From Sphaerisporangium melleum (GTDB lineage Bacteria; Actinomycetota; Actinomycetes; Streptosporangiales; Streptosporangiaceae): 39,413 bases of DNA. Below the pieces are notes generated by a model that was not told the DNA's origin, ran no database searches, and saw only the letters and a list, made by a program, of their open reading frames with translations. Numbering within the stretch: position 1 is the first letter of the stretch; every line of letters begins with the position of its first letter. The stretch is taken from positions 133,724-173,136 of the forward strand of contig NZ_BMNT01000006.1 in the NCBI RefSeq assembly GCF_014646695.1, written 5' to 3'. The position numbers and the translations under genes are program-made. Positions 7,644 through 16,889 of the stretch are shown piece by piece.

Positions 7644-8029
7644 TGGCCGCCCGCCGGCAGCAGTTCGTAACGGGGGTTGAACATCACCTTACGGTCGTCC
7701 TGGACGCTGACCAGCCCTTCGGCGCGCACCGCCCGGCCCGGCTCGATGCCGATGATCTTGCGCCGGCCCAGCCACACCAGGTCGATCACGTCCGAGCCGT
7801 CGTACAGCTCGGCCTCCAGAGACGGCGCGCCGCCCCTGGGGCGTAGCGTGACGGTGCGCAGCGTGCCCTTCACGCAGAACCTCCGGCGCTGCCCGCACGA
7901 GGCGATCGGGGTCGCGCCGTACTGGTCGAGGTCCTCCTGGAGCTCCGCGGCCTCCAGCTCGGACTGGCTGGTGGTCAGCCGCCGCAGGAAGCCGCGCAGC
8001 CCGCGTTTGACGGGCTCTGCCGTACTCAT
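7640..8029 (-). CDS. OB-fold nucleic-acid-binding-like protein
   Basis: 129 aa. Residues 1-35 form a basic and then acidic helix; residues about 40-125 read as an OB-fold beta barrel (CVKGTLRTVTL, AELYDGSDVIDLVWLGRR, VRAEGLVSVQDDRKVMFNPRYEL), like the anti-codon or RecG-type OB folds. Homologues are conserved beside DUF3159 and DUF3710 in actinobacteria. ATG 8029 is preferred over a TTG at 8041, because a GAGGAG would directly abut the TTG while it lies 12 nt before the ATG. Ligand unknown; nucleic-acid binding is a family inference. Confidence 0.85.
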   Translation of the reverse strand: MSTAEPVKRGLRGFLRRLTTSQSELEAAELQEDLDQYGATPIASCGQRRRFCVKGTLRTVTLRPRGGAPSLEAELYDGSDVIDLVWLGRRKIIGIEPGRAVRAEGLVSVQDDRKVMFNPRYELLPAGGQ

Positions 8030-8089
8030 TCTCTCGGTCAACTCCTCGCGAGCCCTCTGGTCCGGGGACCTTCCTGCCCGCAGCTTACG

Positions 8090-8758
8090 TCAGCGAATCT
8101 CGCTGATCTCGGGCCCGCGCTCGAACGGGTTGAGACTGGGCGCGTCCTCTTCGGCCGCCTGCTGCTCGACGGCCTGGCGGGCCTCGGCGGGCAGCCGCAG
8201 CTCGATGGGCTCCTTGGGCGCCATGGGCTGGTCGCCACGGACCACGACGATGTCGCGCACGACGTCCTCCAAAGTCTTGGCGGCGTCGGGGTCGGCGATG
8301 GCACGGCCGCTGATCACCGCTCGCAGGAACCACCGCGGGCCGTCGACGCCGATGAAGCGGACCGGCTGGACGGCGTCGTCCTGCTTGACCTCGGCGGCGA
8401 GCTCGGGGCCGAAGGGGCCCTCGCGCTGCTCGCAGGTGCCGCCGGCGGCGGTCAGCTCACGCGACAGCTCGGCGCGGACCTCCTCCCAGATGCCGCTCCT
8501 CTTGGGCGCGGCGAACGCGTGCACCTGCAGGGCGCTCTCTTCGGCCAGCACCACGGCGCCGACGATCTGGTCCCCCGCGACGTTGAGCTGGATCTCGAAC
8601 CCGGGGCCGATCGGCAGCCGCAGGCCGCCCAGGTCGACGCGCTCGGTCCCGGGGTGGGGCTCGTCGGCGTCCCACGGCCCCGACTCCCGGGCGAGAACCG
8701 GCTCCTCGGCGACCGGTGCCGTCTTTTCCGGCTCCGCATGACGGCGGCGTCCGAACAC
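8090..8758 (-). CDS. DUF3710 protein
   Basis: 222 aa, soluble, acidic. After a short basic start (FGRRRH) it contains the DUF3710 core: VDLGGLRLPIGPGFEIQL, VQVHAFAAPKRSG-like text around residue 80, and a C-terminal PIELRLP segment. Function is unknown; the family lies between dut and the OB-fold gene across actinobacteria. Two GTG starts are possible, 8767 and 8758. AAGGAG lies 1 nt before the first and 10 nt before the second, so 8758 is preferred. It starts 22 bp after the dut stop, in one apparent operon with dut. Confidence 0.85.
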   Translation of the reverse strand: MFGRRRHAEPEKTAPVAEEPVLARESGPWDADEPHPGTERVDLGGLRLPIGPGFEIQLNVAGDQIVGAVVLAEESALQVHAFAAPKRSGIWEEVRAELSRELTAAGGTCEQREGPFGPELAAEVKQDDAVQPVRFIGVDGPRWFLRAVISGRAIADPDAAKTLEDVVRDIVVVRGDQPMAPKEPIELRLPAEARQAVEQQAAEEDAPSLNPFERGPEISEIR

Positions 8759-8780
8759 TTCCTTCACACTCCTTGTCGAC

Positions 8781-9215
8781 TCATCGGCCGGTGGAGCCGA
8801 ACCCGTCGGCGCCGCGCGCCGATCCGGGAAGCCGCTCCACCTCGTAGAAAGCTGCCTTCTCCACGCGCTGGACGACGAGCTGGGCGATGCGGTCGCCCCG
8901 CCGGAGCCGCACGGCGTCCTTGGCGTCGGTGTTGATCAGCGTCACCTTGATCTCGCCGCGGTAGCCGGCGTCCACGGTGCCCGGCGCGTTGACGAGCGTG
9001 ACGCCCAGGCGGGCGGCGAGCCCCGAACGCGGGTGCACGAAGGCGGCGTACCCGTCGGGCAGCGCGATCGCCACGCCGGTGCCCACCACGGCCCGCTCGC
9101 CGGGCAGCAGCTCGACGTCGTCGGCGGCGTGCAGATCGGCCCCCGCGTCGCCCGGGTGGGCGTACGACGGGAGCGGGAGCTCGGGGTCGAGCCGCTGGAT
9201 CAGCACCTCGATCAT
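8781..9215 (-). CDS. dut: dUTP diphosphatase
   Basis: Hydrolyses dUTP to dUMP and pyrophosphate, keeping uracil out of DNA and supplying dTMP synthesis; homotrimeric, cytosolic. At 144 aa it has all five dUTPase motifs: DAGADLHA (23-30), PRSGLA (62-67), [13 protein letters not shown] (79-91, catalytic D83 and the uracil-stacking Tyr), [10 protein letters not shown] (105-114) and the glycine-rich C-terminal arm [14 protein letters not shown] 9215 has GAGGTG about 6 nt upstream. It leads the dut-DUF3710-OB-DUF3159 cluster. The DUF3093 gene that often lies divergent to dut is absent; the AI-2E permease occupies its place. Confidence 0.97.
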   Translation of the reverse strand: MIEVLIQRLDPELPLPSYAHPGDAGADLHAADDVELLPGERAVVGTGVAIALPDGYAAFVHPRSGLAARLGVTLVNAPGTVDAGYRGEIKVTLINTDAKDAVRLRRGDRIAQLVVQRVEKAAFYEVERLPGSARGADGFGSTGR

Positions 9216-9413
9216 GTATTCACCTCGTGGTCGTGGAACCGCGCCCGGCTGACGTCGTGGCCGTGGCCTCGCCCGCCGGGACGCACGACGCCCCCCCGGG
9301 CCGGCACACCTGAGCAGCGGCCCGGGAACGCGCGAACCGCGCCCTCAGCCTCACCGTACGCCCTGGGGCGCGCCGGAGCCGAGCGGGCGTGCAACGTGTC
9401 ACGAACCGAGACC

Positions 9414-10718
9414 TTACCCGGTGCGCCGAGGCGAGACGTCCTCCCCCGCTGCGGGCGCGTGACCGGCGGCCGAACCGCCCGGCCCATGCTCTTGCGCCCC
9501 GGCGGCCGGACCGGGCTCGCGGCCCTGCTCCGGCCCGCTCTCGGAAGCCGGGCCCGTGGCCTGCGCGTGCTCGCCCTCGGCGGCGGCGTCGCCGGGCCGG
9601 GCGGGGCCCGGGCCGGCCTCGATGGCCTCCTCGTGCGGCGCGGCGGGCGGCAGCTCGCGCGGGGTCCTGCGCAGCTCGGGCAGGGCGCGGTACACGATGG
9701 CCGCGATCGGCACCGCGATCGCGGCGCCGGCGATGCCGCCGAGGATGCCGCCGACCGCCAGCACCAGGATGATCGCCAGGGGGTGGAACCGCACCGCCCG
9801 TCCGACGATCATCGGCTGGAGCACGTGGTTCTCCAGTTGCTGCTCGACGACCAGGATGCCGACGAAGACCAGGGCGAGGATGGCGCCCTTGGCTCCGAGC
9901 GTCACCAGCGCGGCCAGGCCGCCCGCGATGAAGATGCCGATGATCGGGATGAAGCTCGCCAGGAAGATCAGCACGGCGAGCGGCGCCCACAGCGGCACGC
10001 CCATGGCGAACAGCACGACGCCGATGATCACGCCGTGGATCGCGGCCACGATGACCGTGCCGTGGATGTACTGCGACAGGGTGCGCCAGGCGGCCCGGCC
10101 GGCCCGGTCGACGCGCGGCGACGCCGAGCCGAAGGCGCGCAGGAACCACGACCAGATGCGGTCGCCGTCCTTGAGCAGGAAGAAGGTGACGAACAGCAGC
10201 AGGACGATCGAGGCCAGCACCTCGATGAAGGTCGCCGCGGTGGACAGCAGCGCGCTGGTGATCGCGCTGCGCTGCGCGTTGAACTGCTTGATGATCTCGT
10301 CCACCATGCCCGTGAGCTGGGCTTCCTTGAGCTGGAACGGTCCGGTGAGCAGCCAGCCCTGCACGTCCCTGGCGGTCTTCTGGACCTGCTCGGCCAGCCG
10401 GGGGGCCTCGTCGTTGGCGCGGATGCCGATGATGAACCCGACGGCGACCAGGAGGGCGAAGGCCGACAGCATGGTGATCCATGTCGCCCAGATCGGGCGC
10501 AGCCCGGCCCGGCGCAGCCGGTCGGTCAGCGGGAAGAGCAGGGCGGTCAGCAGCAGCGCGATCGCCACCGGCAGTGCCACGAAGCTGAGGTGGACGATGA
10601 TCTGGGCCGTGAAGTAGATCACCACGCCGATGACGATCAGGCGCCAGCTCCAGGCCGCCAAGGTGGACAGCACCGGTGGCACGCGGCGTCCTTCGGTCTC
10701 CCGTTCAGCGATCACCAT
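9414..10718 (-). CDS. AI-2E family (TqsA/PerM-type) permease
   Basis: 434-aa inner-membrane protein. It has the usual layout: two N-terminal helices, a third, a long amphipathic extramembrane segment (about 105-180, EAPRLAEQVQKTARDVQG), then a dense set of helices with the family-typical FVTFFLLKDGDRIW, FLASFIPIIGIFIAGGLAALV and ENHVLQPMIVGRAVRFHPLAIILVLAVGG-like stretches (the last one is split here only for reading). The last 75 residues are Gly/Pro/Glu-rich and probably disordered. Family members export AI-2, antiport Na+ or are uncharacterised, so substrate is open. ATG 10718 is chosen by homology; no Shine-Dalgarno is visible. Confidence 0.88.
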   Translation of the reverse strand: MVIAERETEGRRVPPVLSTLAAWSWRLIVIGVVIYFTAQIIVHLSFVALPVAIALLLTALLFPLTDRLRRAGLRPIWATWITMLSAFALLVAVGFIIGIRANDEAPRLAEQVQKTARDVQGWLLTGPFQLKEAQLTGMVDEIIKQFNAQRSAITSALLSTAATFIEVLASIVLLLFVTFFLLKDGDRIWSWFLRAFGSASPRVDRAGRAAWRTLSQYIHGTVIVAAIHGVIIGVVLFAMGVPLWAPLAVLIFLASFIPIIGIFIAGGLAALVTLGAKGAILALVFVGILVVEQQLENHVLQPMIVGRAVRFHPLAIILVLAVGGILGGIAGAAIAVPIAAIVYRALPELRRTPRELPPAAPHEEAIEAGPGPARPGDAAAEGEHAQATGPASESGPEQGREPGPAAGAQEHGPGGSAAGHAPAAGEDVSPRRTG

Positions 10719-10735
10719 TACAGACTGGCACGTCA

Positions 10736-10766
10736 GGCGGCCGAACGCGCACACGTTTCGGCCGCC
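10736..10766 (-). terminator. Hairpin terminator after valS
   Basis: Perfect 10-bp stem GGCGGCCGAA/TTCGGCCGCC with an 11-nt loop in the 114-bp gap between valS and the downstream AI-2E-type permease. It suggests the two minus-strand genes are separate transcripts. Confidence 0.55.
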
Positions 10767-10832
10767 TTCGCCCGGGCGGCCGGCCCGCCCTCGGGCGAGC
10801 CGACCCGTTATGTCGCCCTTGTCGGGAAAGCG

Positions 10833-13385
10833 CTAGCCGGCGGCGGCCGTCGCCAGCGTGACCTCGACCCGCAGGTCGCCCTCTCCGGCTCCGAGGACGA
10901 ACTCCTGCACCGCGCCGGCGGCGCACAGGTCGTCCTGCGCCCGCCGGACCAGCTCGACGCCCGCCCCCTGGACGGTCAGCAGCGCCACCTCGGCGCGCAT
11001 CGACAGCTTGGCCGAGGACTTGGCCCTGCGCACCTCGCGCAGGACCTCCGAGACCGCGGCCAGCACCCCCGGATCACCGGAGGAGGGCAGCTCACCCGCA
11101 GAGGGCCAGGCCGCCCGGTGGACCGAGCCCTCCCGCCACCACGACCAGACCTCCTCGGTGACGAACGGCAGGAACGGCGCGAACAGCCGCAGCAGCACCT
11201 GGAGCGCCAGCCGCAGCGCGGCGCGCGCCGACAGCGCTCCGGCGTCCTCGCCGTAGGCGCGGGCCTTGACCAGCTCAAGGTAGTCGTCGCAGAACTCCCA
11301 GAAGAACCGCTCGGCGGCCTCCAGCGCGCGGGTGTACTCGTAGGCCTCGAACGCGGTGGTGGCCTCCTCGGTCACCGCCGCCAGGCGGGCCAGCATCGAC
11401 AGGTCGACGGGCTCGGTGACCTCGCCCGCGCCGGCCTCGCCGAGGCCCAGCACGAACTTGGACGCGTTGAGGATCTTGATGGCCAGGCGGCGGCCGACCT
11501 TGATCTGACCGATGTCGAACGCGGTGTCGGTGCCCGGGCGCCCGCCCGCGGCCCAGTAGCGCACCGCGTCGGAGCCGTACTCGCGGAGCATGCCCATGGG
11601 CGTGACGACGTTGCCCTTGGACTTGGACATCTTCTTGCGGTCGGGGTCGAGGATCCAGCCGGAGATCGCGGCGTTGCGCCAGGGCAGCACGTCGTTCTCC
11701 GCGTGCGCCCTGACCACCGAGGCGAACAGCCAGGTACGGATGATCTCGTGTGCCTGGGGCCGCAGGTCCATCGGGAAGACCCGCCGGAACAGGTCGTCGT
11801 CGCGCTCCCAGCCGGAGACGATCTGCGGCGTCAGCGAGGAGGTCGCCCAGGTGTCCATGACGTCGGGATCGGCGGCGAAGCCGGACGGCTTGCCCCGCTG
11901 GTCCTCGGAGTAGCCGGGCGGCACGTCGGTGGAGGGGTCGACCGGCAGGGCCGCCTCCGGCGGGACGATCGGCCGGTCGTGAACGGGCTCGCCATCGGCG
12001 TCCAGTGGGTACCACACGGGGATCGGCACGCCGAAGAACCGCTGGCGGGAGATCAGCCAGTCGCCGGCCAGGCCCTGCACCCAGTTGTCGTAGCGGACCC
12101 GCATGTGCGGCGGGTGCCAGCGCAGCTCGCCGCCGCGGTCGAGCAGGGCCCGCCGCAGCCCGGCGTCCCGCCCGCCGTTGCGGATGTACCACTGGCGGGT
12201 GGTGACGATCTCCAGCGGCCGGTCGCCCTTCTCGTAGAACTTGACCGGGCGGGAGATCTTGCGCGGCTCTCCGTCGAGCTCCCCGGTCGAGCGCAGCAGC
12301 TCGACGACGCGCTCGCGGGCGGAGTGGACGGTCAGGCCGGCCAGCGGCGCGTAGGTCGCGGCGGGGACGCCTTCTGGCGGGTCGGCCAGCATGCGGCCGT
12401 CCCAGCCGATGACCGGCCGGGTGGGCAGGTCGAGCTCGCGCCACCACACCACGTCGGTGAGGTCGCCGAAGGTGCAGATCATCGCGATGCCGCTGCCCTT
12501 GTCCGGCTCGGCCAGCCGGTGCGGCAGCACCGGCACCGGCACACCGAACAGCGGCGTGGTCACCGTCCTGCCGAACAGCGGCTGATAGCGCTCGTCGTCG
12601 GGGTGGGCCACCAGGGCCACGCAGGCCGGGATCAGCTCGGGCCGGGTGGTCTCGATGGCGACGCCATCGGCGAACGGCGTGCCGGGAACGCCGCCGAAGC
12701 GGATGCGGTGGAAGGCGCCCGGCCACTCGCGGTCCTCCAGCTCGGCCTGGGCGACGGCGGTGCGGAAGGTGACGTCCCACAGGGTGGGGGCCTCGGCGAC
12801 GTACGCCTCGCCGCGGGCGAGGTTGCGCAGGAAGGCGCGCTGGGAGGCGGCACGGGAGGCCGCGTCGATCGTCGCGTAGGTCATCGACCAGTCGACCGAG
12901 AGGCCGAGGTGCCGCCACAGCTCCTCGAAGGCCTTCTCGTCCTCCTTGGTCAGGGTCTCGCACAGCTCGATGAAGTTGCGCCGCGACACCGGGACCTGCC
13001 GCTTGGGGTCGGGCTCGGCCGGCGGGCGGAAGCCGGGGTCGTAGGGCAGTGAGGGGTCACAGCGCACGCCGAAGTGGTTCTGCACGCGGCGCTCGGTGGG
13101 CAGGCCGTTGTCGTCCCAGCCCATCGGGTAGAACACCTCGCGTCCGCGCATGCGCTGGAAGCGGGCGATGGTGTCGGTGTGGGTGTAGGAGAAGACGTGA
13201 CCGACGTGCAGGGAGCCGGAGACCGTCGGCGGCGGGGTGTCGATCGAGTAGACCTGCTCGCGGGTCTTGGTCCGGTCGAAGCGGTAGGTGTCGTCGGCCG
13301 CCCAGCGAGCTACCCATACCGCCTCAAGACCATCGAGAGAGGGTCTTTCGGGCACGACGGGATGGCGCAGGCGCTGTTCGGTCAT
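10833..13385 (-). CDS. valS: Valyl-tRNA synthetase, archaeal-like sequence type
   Basis: Class I synthetase that charges tRNA-Val, 850 aa. The Rossmann core has the HIGH motif as HVGH (60-63) and KMSKS at 585-589. A CP1 editing domain (about 180-350, TTRPELIPACVALVAHPDD) follows the first core half, and an anticodon-binding helical domain the second. After the first signature it reads GWDDNGLPTER (89-99), as in archaeal and Rickettsia-type ValRS, where most bacteria have GTDHAGIATQ. It ends soon after the anticodon domain without the long C-terminal coiled coil of the E. coli enzyme. All catalytic motifs are intact. A TACCAT -10 lies 8 nt before the ATG. Whether it is the only ValRS here is unknown. 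Confidence 0.93.
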   Translation of the reverse strand: MTEQRLRHPVVPERPSLDGLEAVWVARWAADDTYRFDRTKTREQVYSIDTPPPTVSGSLHVGHVFSYTHTDTIARFQRMRGREVFYPMGWDDNGLPTERRVQNHFGVRCDPSLPYDPGFRPPAEPDPKRQVPVSRRNFIELCETLTKEDEKAFEELWRHLGLSVDWSMTYATIDAASRAASQRAFLRNLARGEAYVAEAPTLWDVTFRTAVAQAELEDREWPGAFHRIRFGGVPGTPFADGVAIETTRPELIPACVALVAHPDDERYQPLFGRTVTTPLFGVPVPVLPHRLAEPDKGSGIAMICTFGDLTDVVWWRELDLPTRPVIGWDGRMLADPPEGVPAATYAPLAGLTVHSARERVVELLRSTGELDGEPRKISRPVKFYEKGDRPLEIVTTRQWYIRNGGRDAGLRRALLDRGGELRWHPPHMRVRYDNWVQGLAGDWLISRQRFFGVPIPVWYPLDADGEPVHDRPIVPPEAALPVDPSTDVPPGYSEDQRGKPSGFAADPDVMDTWATSSLTPQIVSGWERDDDLFRRVFPMDLRPQAHEIIRTWLFASVVRAHAENDVLPWRNAAISGWILDPDRKKMSKSKGNVVTPMGMLREYGSDAVRYWAAGGRPGTDTAFDIGQIKVGRRLAIKILNASKFVLGLGEAGAGEVTEPVDLSMLARLAAVTEEATTAFEAYEYTRALEAAERFFWEFCDDYLELVKARAYGEDAGALSARAALRLALQVLLRLFAPFLPFVTEEVWSWWREGSVHRAAWPSAGELPSSGDPGVLAAVSEVLREVRRAKSSAKLSMRAEVALLTVQGAGVELVRRAQDDLCAAGAVQEFVLGAGEGDLRVEVTLATAAAG

Positions 13386-13393
13386 GGCGCCCT

Positions 13394-13399
13394 ATGGTA
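13394..13399 (-). promoter_or_regulatory. Candidate -10 box of valS (leaderless)
   Basis: TACCAT on the minus strand ends 8 nt before the valS ATG and no Shine-Dalgarno is present. No T-box leader can exist in so short a 5' region. Confidence 0.4.
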
Positions 13400-13463
13400 T
13401 GGCGTCGCGCGCCCCCTCCGCACGAGAGGCTAGGGTTCAGCTAGATCGACGAGGGGAGAGGTC

Positions 13464-13769
13464 ATGGCCAAGACAGACGCGGTCGAGAAGCCCGACATGG
13501 CGTGGCGCCTCATCGGCGCGGTGGTGGCGCTCGGCGTCGGGTTCGCCACCCGCAAGGCCATCGAATTCGGCTGGCAGAAGGCCACGGGCAAGAAGCCCCC
13601 GGCCGACCCCAACTCGCTGGAGACCGGGCTGGCGGAGGCCGTGGGGTTCGCGGTGGTGCTCGGCGTCGGCATGGAGGTCGCGCGCATCGTCGCGACGCGC
13701 TCGGCCCACAAGCGGTATCAGGCCTGGAAGGCCGTCACCGACAAGGCCGAGCGCGTCGTCGGGGCCTGA
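13464..13769 (+). CDS. DUF4235 small membrane protein
   Basis: 101 aa with two hydrophobic helices (WRLIGAVVALGVGFATRKA at about 14-32, and EAVGFAVVLGVGMEVARIVATR at about 58-79) separated by a short loop with WQKATGKKPPADPNS, the DUF4235 pattern. Function unknown. A strong GGGGAGAGG precedes the ATG. It is divergent from valS (78 bp between starts) and convergent with otsA. A GCGGCGCCGC palindrome lies in the 73-bp gap that follows. Confidence 0.85.
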   Translation: MAKTDAVEKPDMAWRLIGAVVALGVGFATRKAIEFGWQKATGKKPPADPNSLETGLAEAVGFAVVLGVGMEVARIVATRSAHKRYQAWKAVTDKAERVVGA

Positions 13770-13842
13770 CCGGACCACGGAGGCTGGGCGGCGCCGCGGG
13801 CCGGCCGCGTTCCCGCAGAAGACGGATCGCGGTGGCGGGTCC

Positions 13843-15222
<1,380 letters not shown>

Positions 15223-15487
15223 ACGTCCTCCCTCGTCGTTCCCATGTGATCGGTTCACGACCACCATACGAAACCGGGCGTGGCTCTCTGTACGCGGCCT
15301 CAGCCTGACAAAGGGGGCCCAATAGGGAGAAATCGCAAAGCGACCATGGAGCAGGGGTAATGAGCGCGTGCGCCCCGAGCCGGGGCCGGCATCGGGCGGA
15401 CGACACGGGGATGACTCGCGGTCGCCAGGCGTGCGGAAGGGGACCGGAACGCCATTGTCCGGGGGATCAGGGAACGGGGGACGGGGG

Positions 15488-16300
15488 TCAGCCGGAGGAG
15501 GGAAGTGCCCGCTGGCGCCGCAGGTCGGCGCGTACGGCGGTGGCGAGGCGTCTGGTCGCCGCCCGGTTGAGCGCGCCGCCGGCGACGGCGCCGGTGAGGA
15601 ACGGGCCTAACGTGGTCAGATGGCGGCCGAGCGTGCGCATGAGCCGGTTGCGTAAGGCGGCCTTCGCCGCGGCGCCGAGCGCCACCTGCACCGAGCTCGG
15701 GGCCGTCGGGTCCACTCCCCGCTGCCTGGACCAGGCCACGGTGAAGGCCATCGCCCGCTGGGCGCCGGTGCCGGGCACCTGCACGCCGTACACCTCGTGC
15801 AGCTCGGCGATGAGCTTGACCTCGATGGCGGCGACCACGAGCGTCTCGGCCACGAGTTGGGCGGGCGCCGACAGCAGCAGCGGCGGCGCGGCGAACTCGG
15901 CGGCGGCGAGCACCCCGCCGACGGCCCCGACCGTCGTCGTCGCCTTGCCCGCGGTACGCACAAGGTCATCGGCGAGCGCGTCGCCGCTGAGACCGTAGTG
16001 GTGTTCCTGTAGCGTGGCGAGGTCCCGGATGGGAAGCCGCGGCGCGATGGCGGCGAACATGTCGGCGAGCCAGCGTCCCCGGGCCACGCCCGATTCGCGG
16101 GCTCGCCGCTGCGCCGACACCAGCGCCGCGCTGAGCCGGCCGAGCAGCCGTCGCCGCTCGGCCCCGTCGATCTGCTCCGGCCCGGTGAGCCGGCCGACGA
16201 GCTCGGCGACCTCGGCCTCCGGTTGATCCTGCGGCCCCGGGGCCGGGAGTTCCGGCCGCCCGGGCTCGTCCTGCGGTGTTCGATCCGTTCCAGCCGTCAC
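15488..16300 (-). CDS. EcsC-like protein of unknown function
   Basis: 270 aa. A charged, disordered N-terminus (about 1-35) is followed by an Ala/Leu-rich helical region with a long hydrophobic stretch at about 120-160 ([36 protein letters not shown]). Near the C-terminus is a Gly-rich segment, [20 protein letters not shown]. Both stretches recall EcsC-family proteins, where similar text occurs in the same order; the match is by eye and modest. GGAGGG lies just before the GTG. It begins 16 bp after the DUF4193 stop, so the two probably share a transcript. Function not known. Confidence 0.7.
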   Translation of the reverse strand: MTAGTDRTPQDEPGRPELPAPGPQDQPEAEVAELVGRLTGPEQIDGAERRRLLGRLSAALVSAQRRARESGVARGRWLADMFAAIAPRLPIRDLATLQEHHYGLSGDALADDLVRTAGKATTTVGAVGGVLAAAEFAAPPLLLSAPAQLVAETLVVAAIEVKLIAELHEVYGVQVPGTGAQRAMAFTVAWSRQRGVDPTAPSSVQVALGAAAKAALRNRLMRTLGRHLTTLGPFLTGAVAGGALNRAATRRLATAVRADLRRQRALPSSG

Positions 16301-16316
16301 GGACCCTCCAAGTGTC

Positions 16317-16616
16317 TCAGGCGGCGCATTCCCGGCAGATCTGCTGCCCGCCCTTCTCCGAGGCGAGCTGGCTGCGGTGGTGCACCAGGAAGCAGCGCGA
16401 GCAGGTGAACTCGTCCGCCTGCCTGGGGATCACCCGGAGCGAGAGCTCCTCGTTCGACAGGTCGGCACCGGGCAGCTCGAGCGACTCGGCGAGATCGGTC
16501 TCGTCGATGTCGATGCTGCCGGAGGACTTGTCGGTGCGCCGGGCCTGGAGTTCCTGGAGGCTGTCCTCACTGAGGTCGTCGTCGGTCTTGCGCGGGCTGT
16601 CGTAATCGGTGGCCAT
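16317..16616 (-). CDS. DUF4193 zinc-ribbon-like protein
   Basis: 99 aa. An acidic N-terminal half opens with MATDYDSPRKTDDDLSED, the typical DUF4193 opening; the C-terminal half has two CxxC pairs, C72/C75 (FTCSRCFLVHH) and C94/C97 (QICRECAA), which probably bind zinc. Homologues are very widely conserved in actinobacteria (Rv2699c) with no proven function. ATG 16616 is chosen from the conserved family start; in-frame ATGs at 16628 and 16637 also exist, and a GAGGGGG abuts the former. A 14-bp dyad lies 135 bp upstream. Confidence 0.9.
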   Translation of the reverse strand: MATDYDSPRKTDDDLSEDSLQELQARRTDKSSGSIDIDETDLAESLELPGADLSNEELSLRVIPRQADEFTCSRCFLVHHRSQLASEKGGQQICRECAA

Positions 16617-16750
16617 TTGCGTCGTCATCCCCCTCATCTATTGCATGCGCGTCGTCGTCGCGCGTCTGTAACGTCTGGGCGATCCATCTTGTGCCCGCAT
16701 CTCTCGGGGAATTTTGCAATCGGTACCCCGTGGGAACGGTTGACGAACCT

Positions 16751-16764
16751 CCTGACACGTCAGG
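16751..16764. promoter_or_regulatory. 14-bp dyad upstream of the DUF4193 gene
   Basis: CCTGACACGTCAGG has perfect 6-bp arms around AC. It lies in the 273-bp region between the histidine kinase stop and DUF4193, which otherwise shows no gene. It is an operator candidate without an assigned protein. Confidence 0.35.
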
Positions 16765-16889
16765 TCGTGCCGCCTTCGCCGCACAGTTAGCCAAATATGG
16801 CGAAATCCGCAGCATTGGCGATCGGACCCTTCGTGTTCGACGGCACATCCAACCACATGTCTGGCGTGAACGAGACGCCCCCCGCCGGA

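Noticed and set aside
9220-10482. Minus-strand 420-codon frame overlapping the AI-2E-type gene
   Set aside because: Arg/Gly/His-rich, no membrane helices; the +1 frame carries the recognisable permease.
9033-13052. Very long plus-strand open frame (1,339 codons) opposite dut, the permease and valS
   Set aside because: Product is Gly/Gln/His/Arg-rich without any domain and lies antisense to three clear genes; GC-rich third positions keep such frames open.
13386-13463. T-box leader for valS
   Set aside because: Only 78 bp separate valS from the divergent gene, too short for a T-box.
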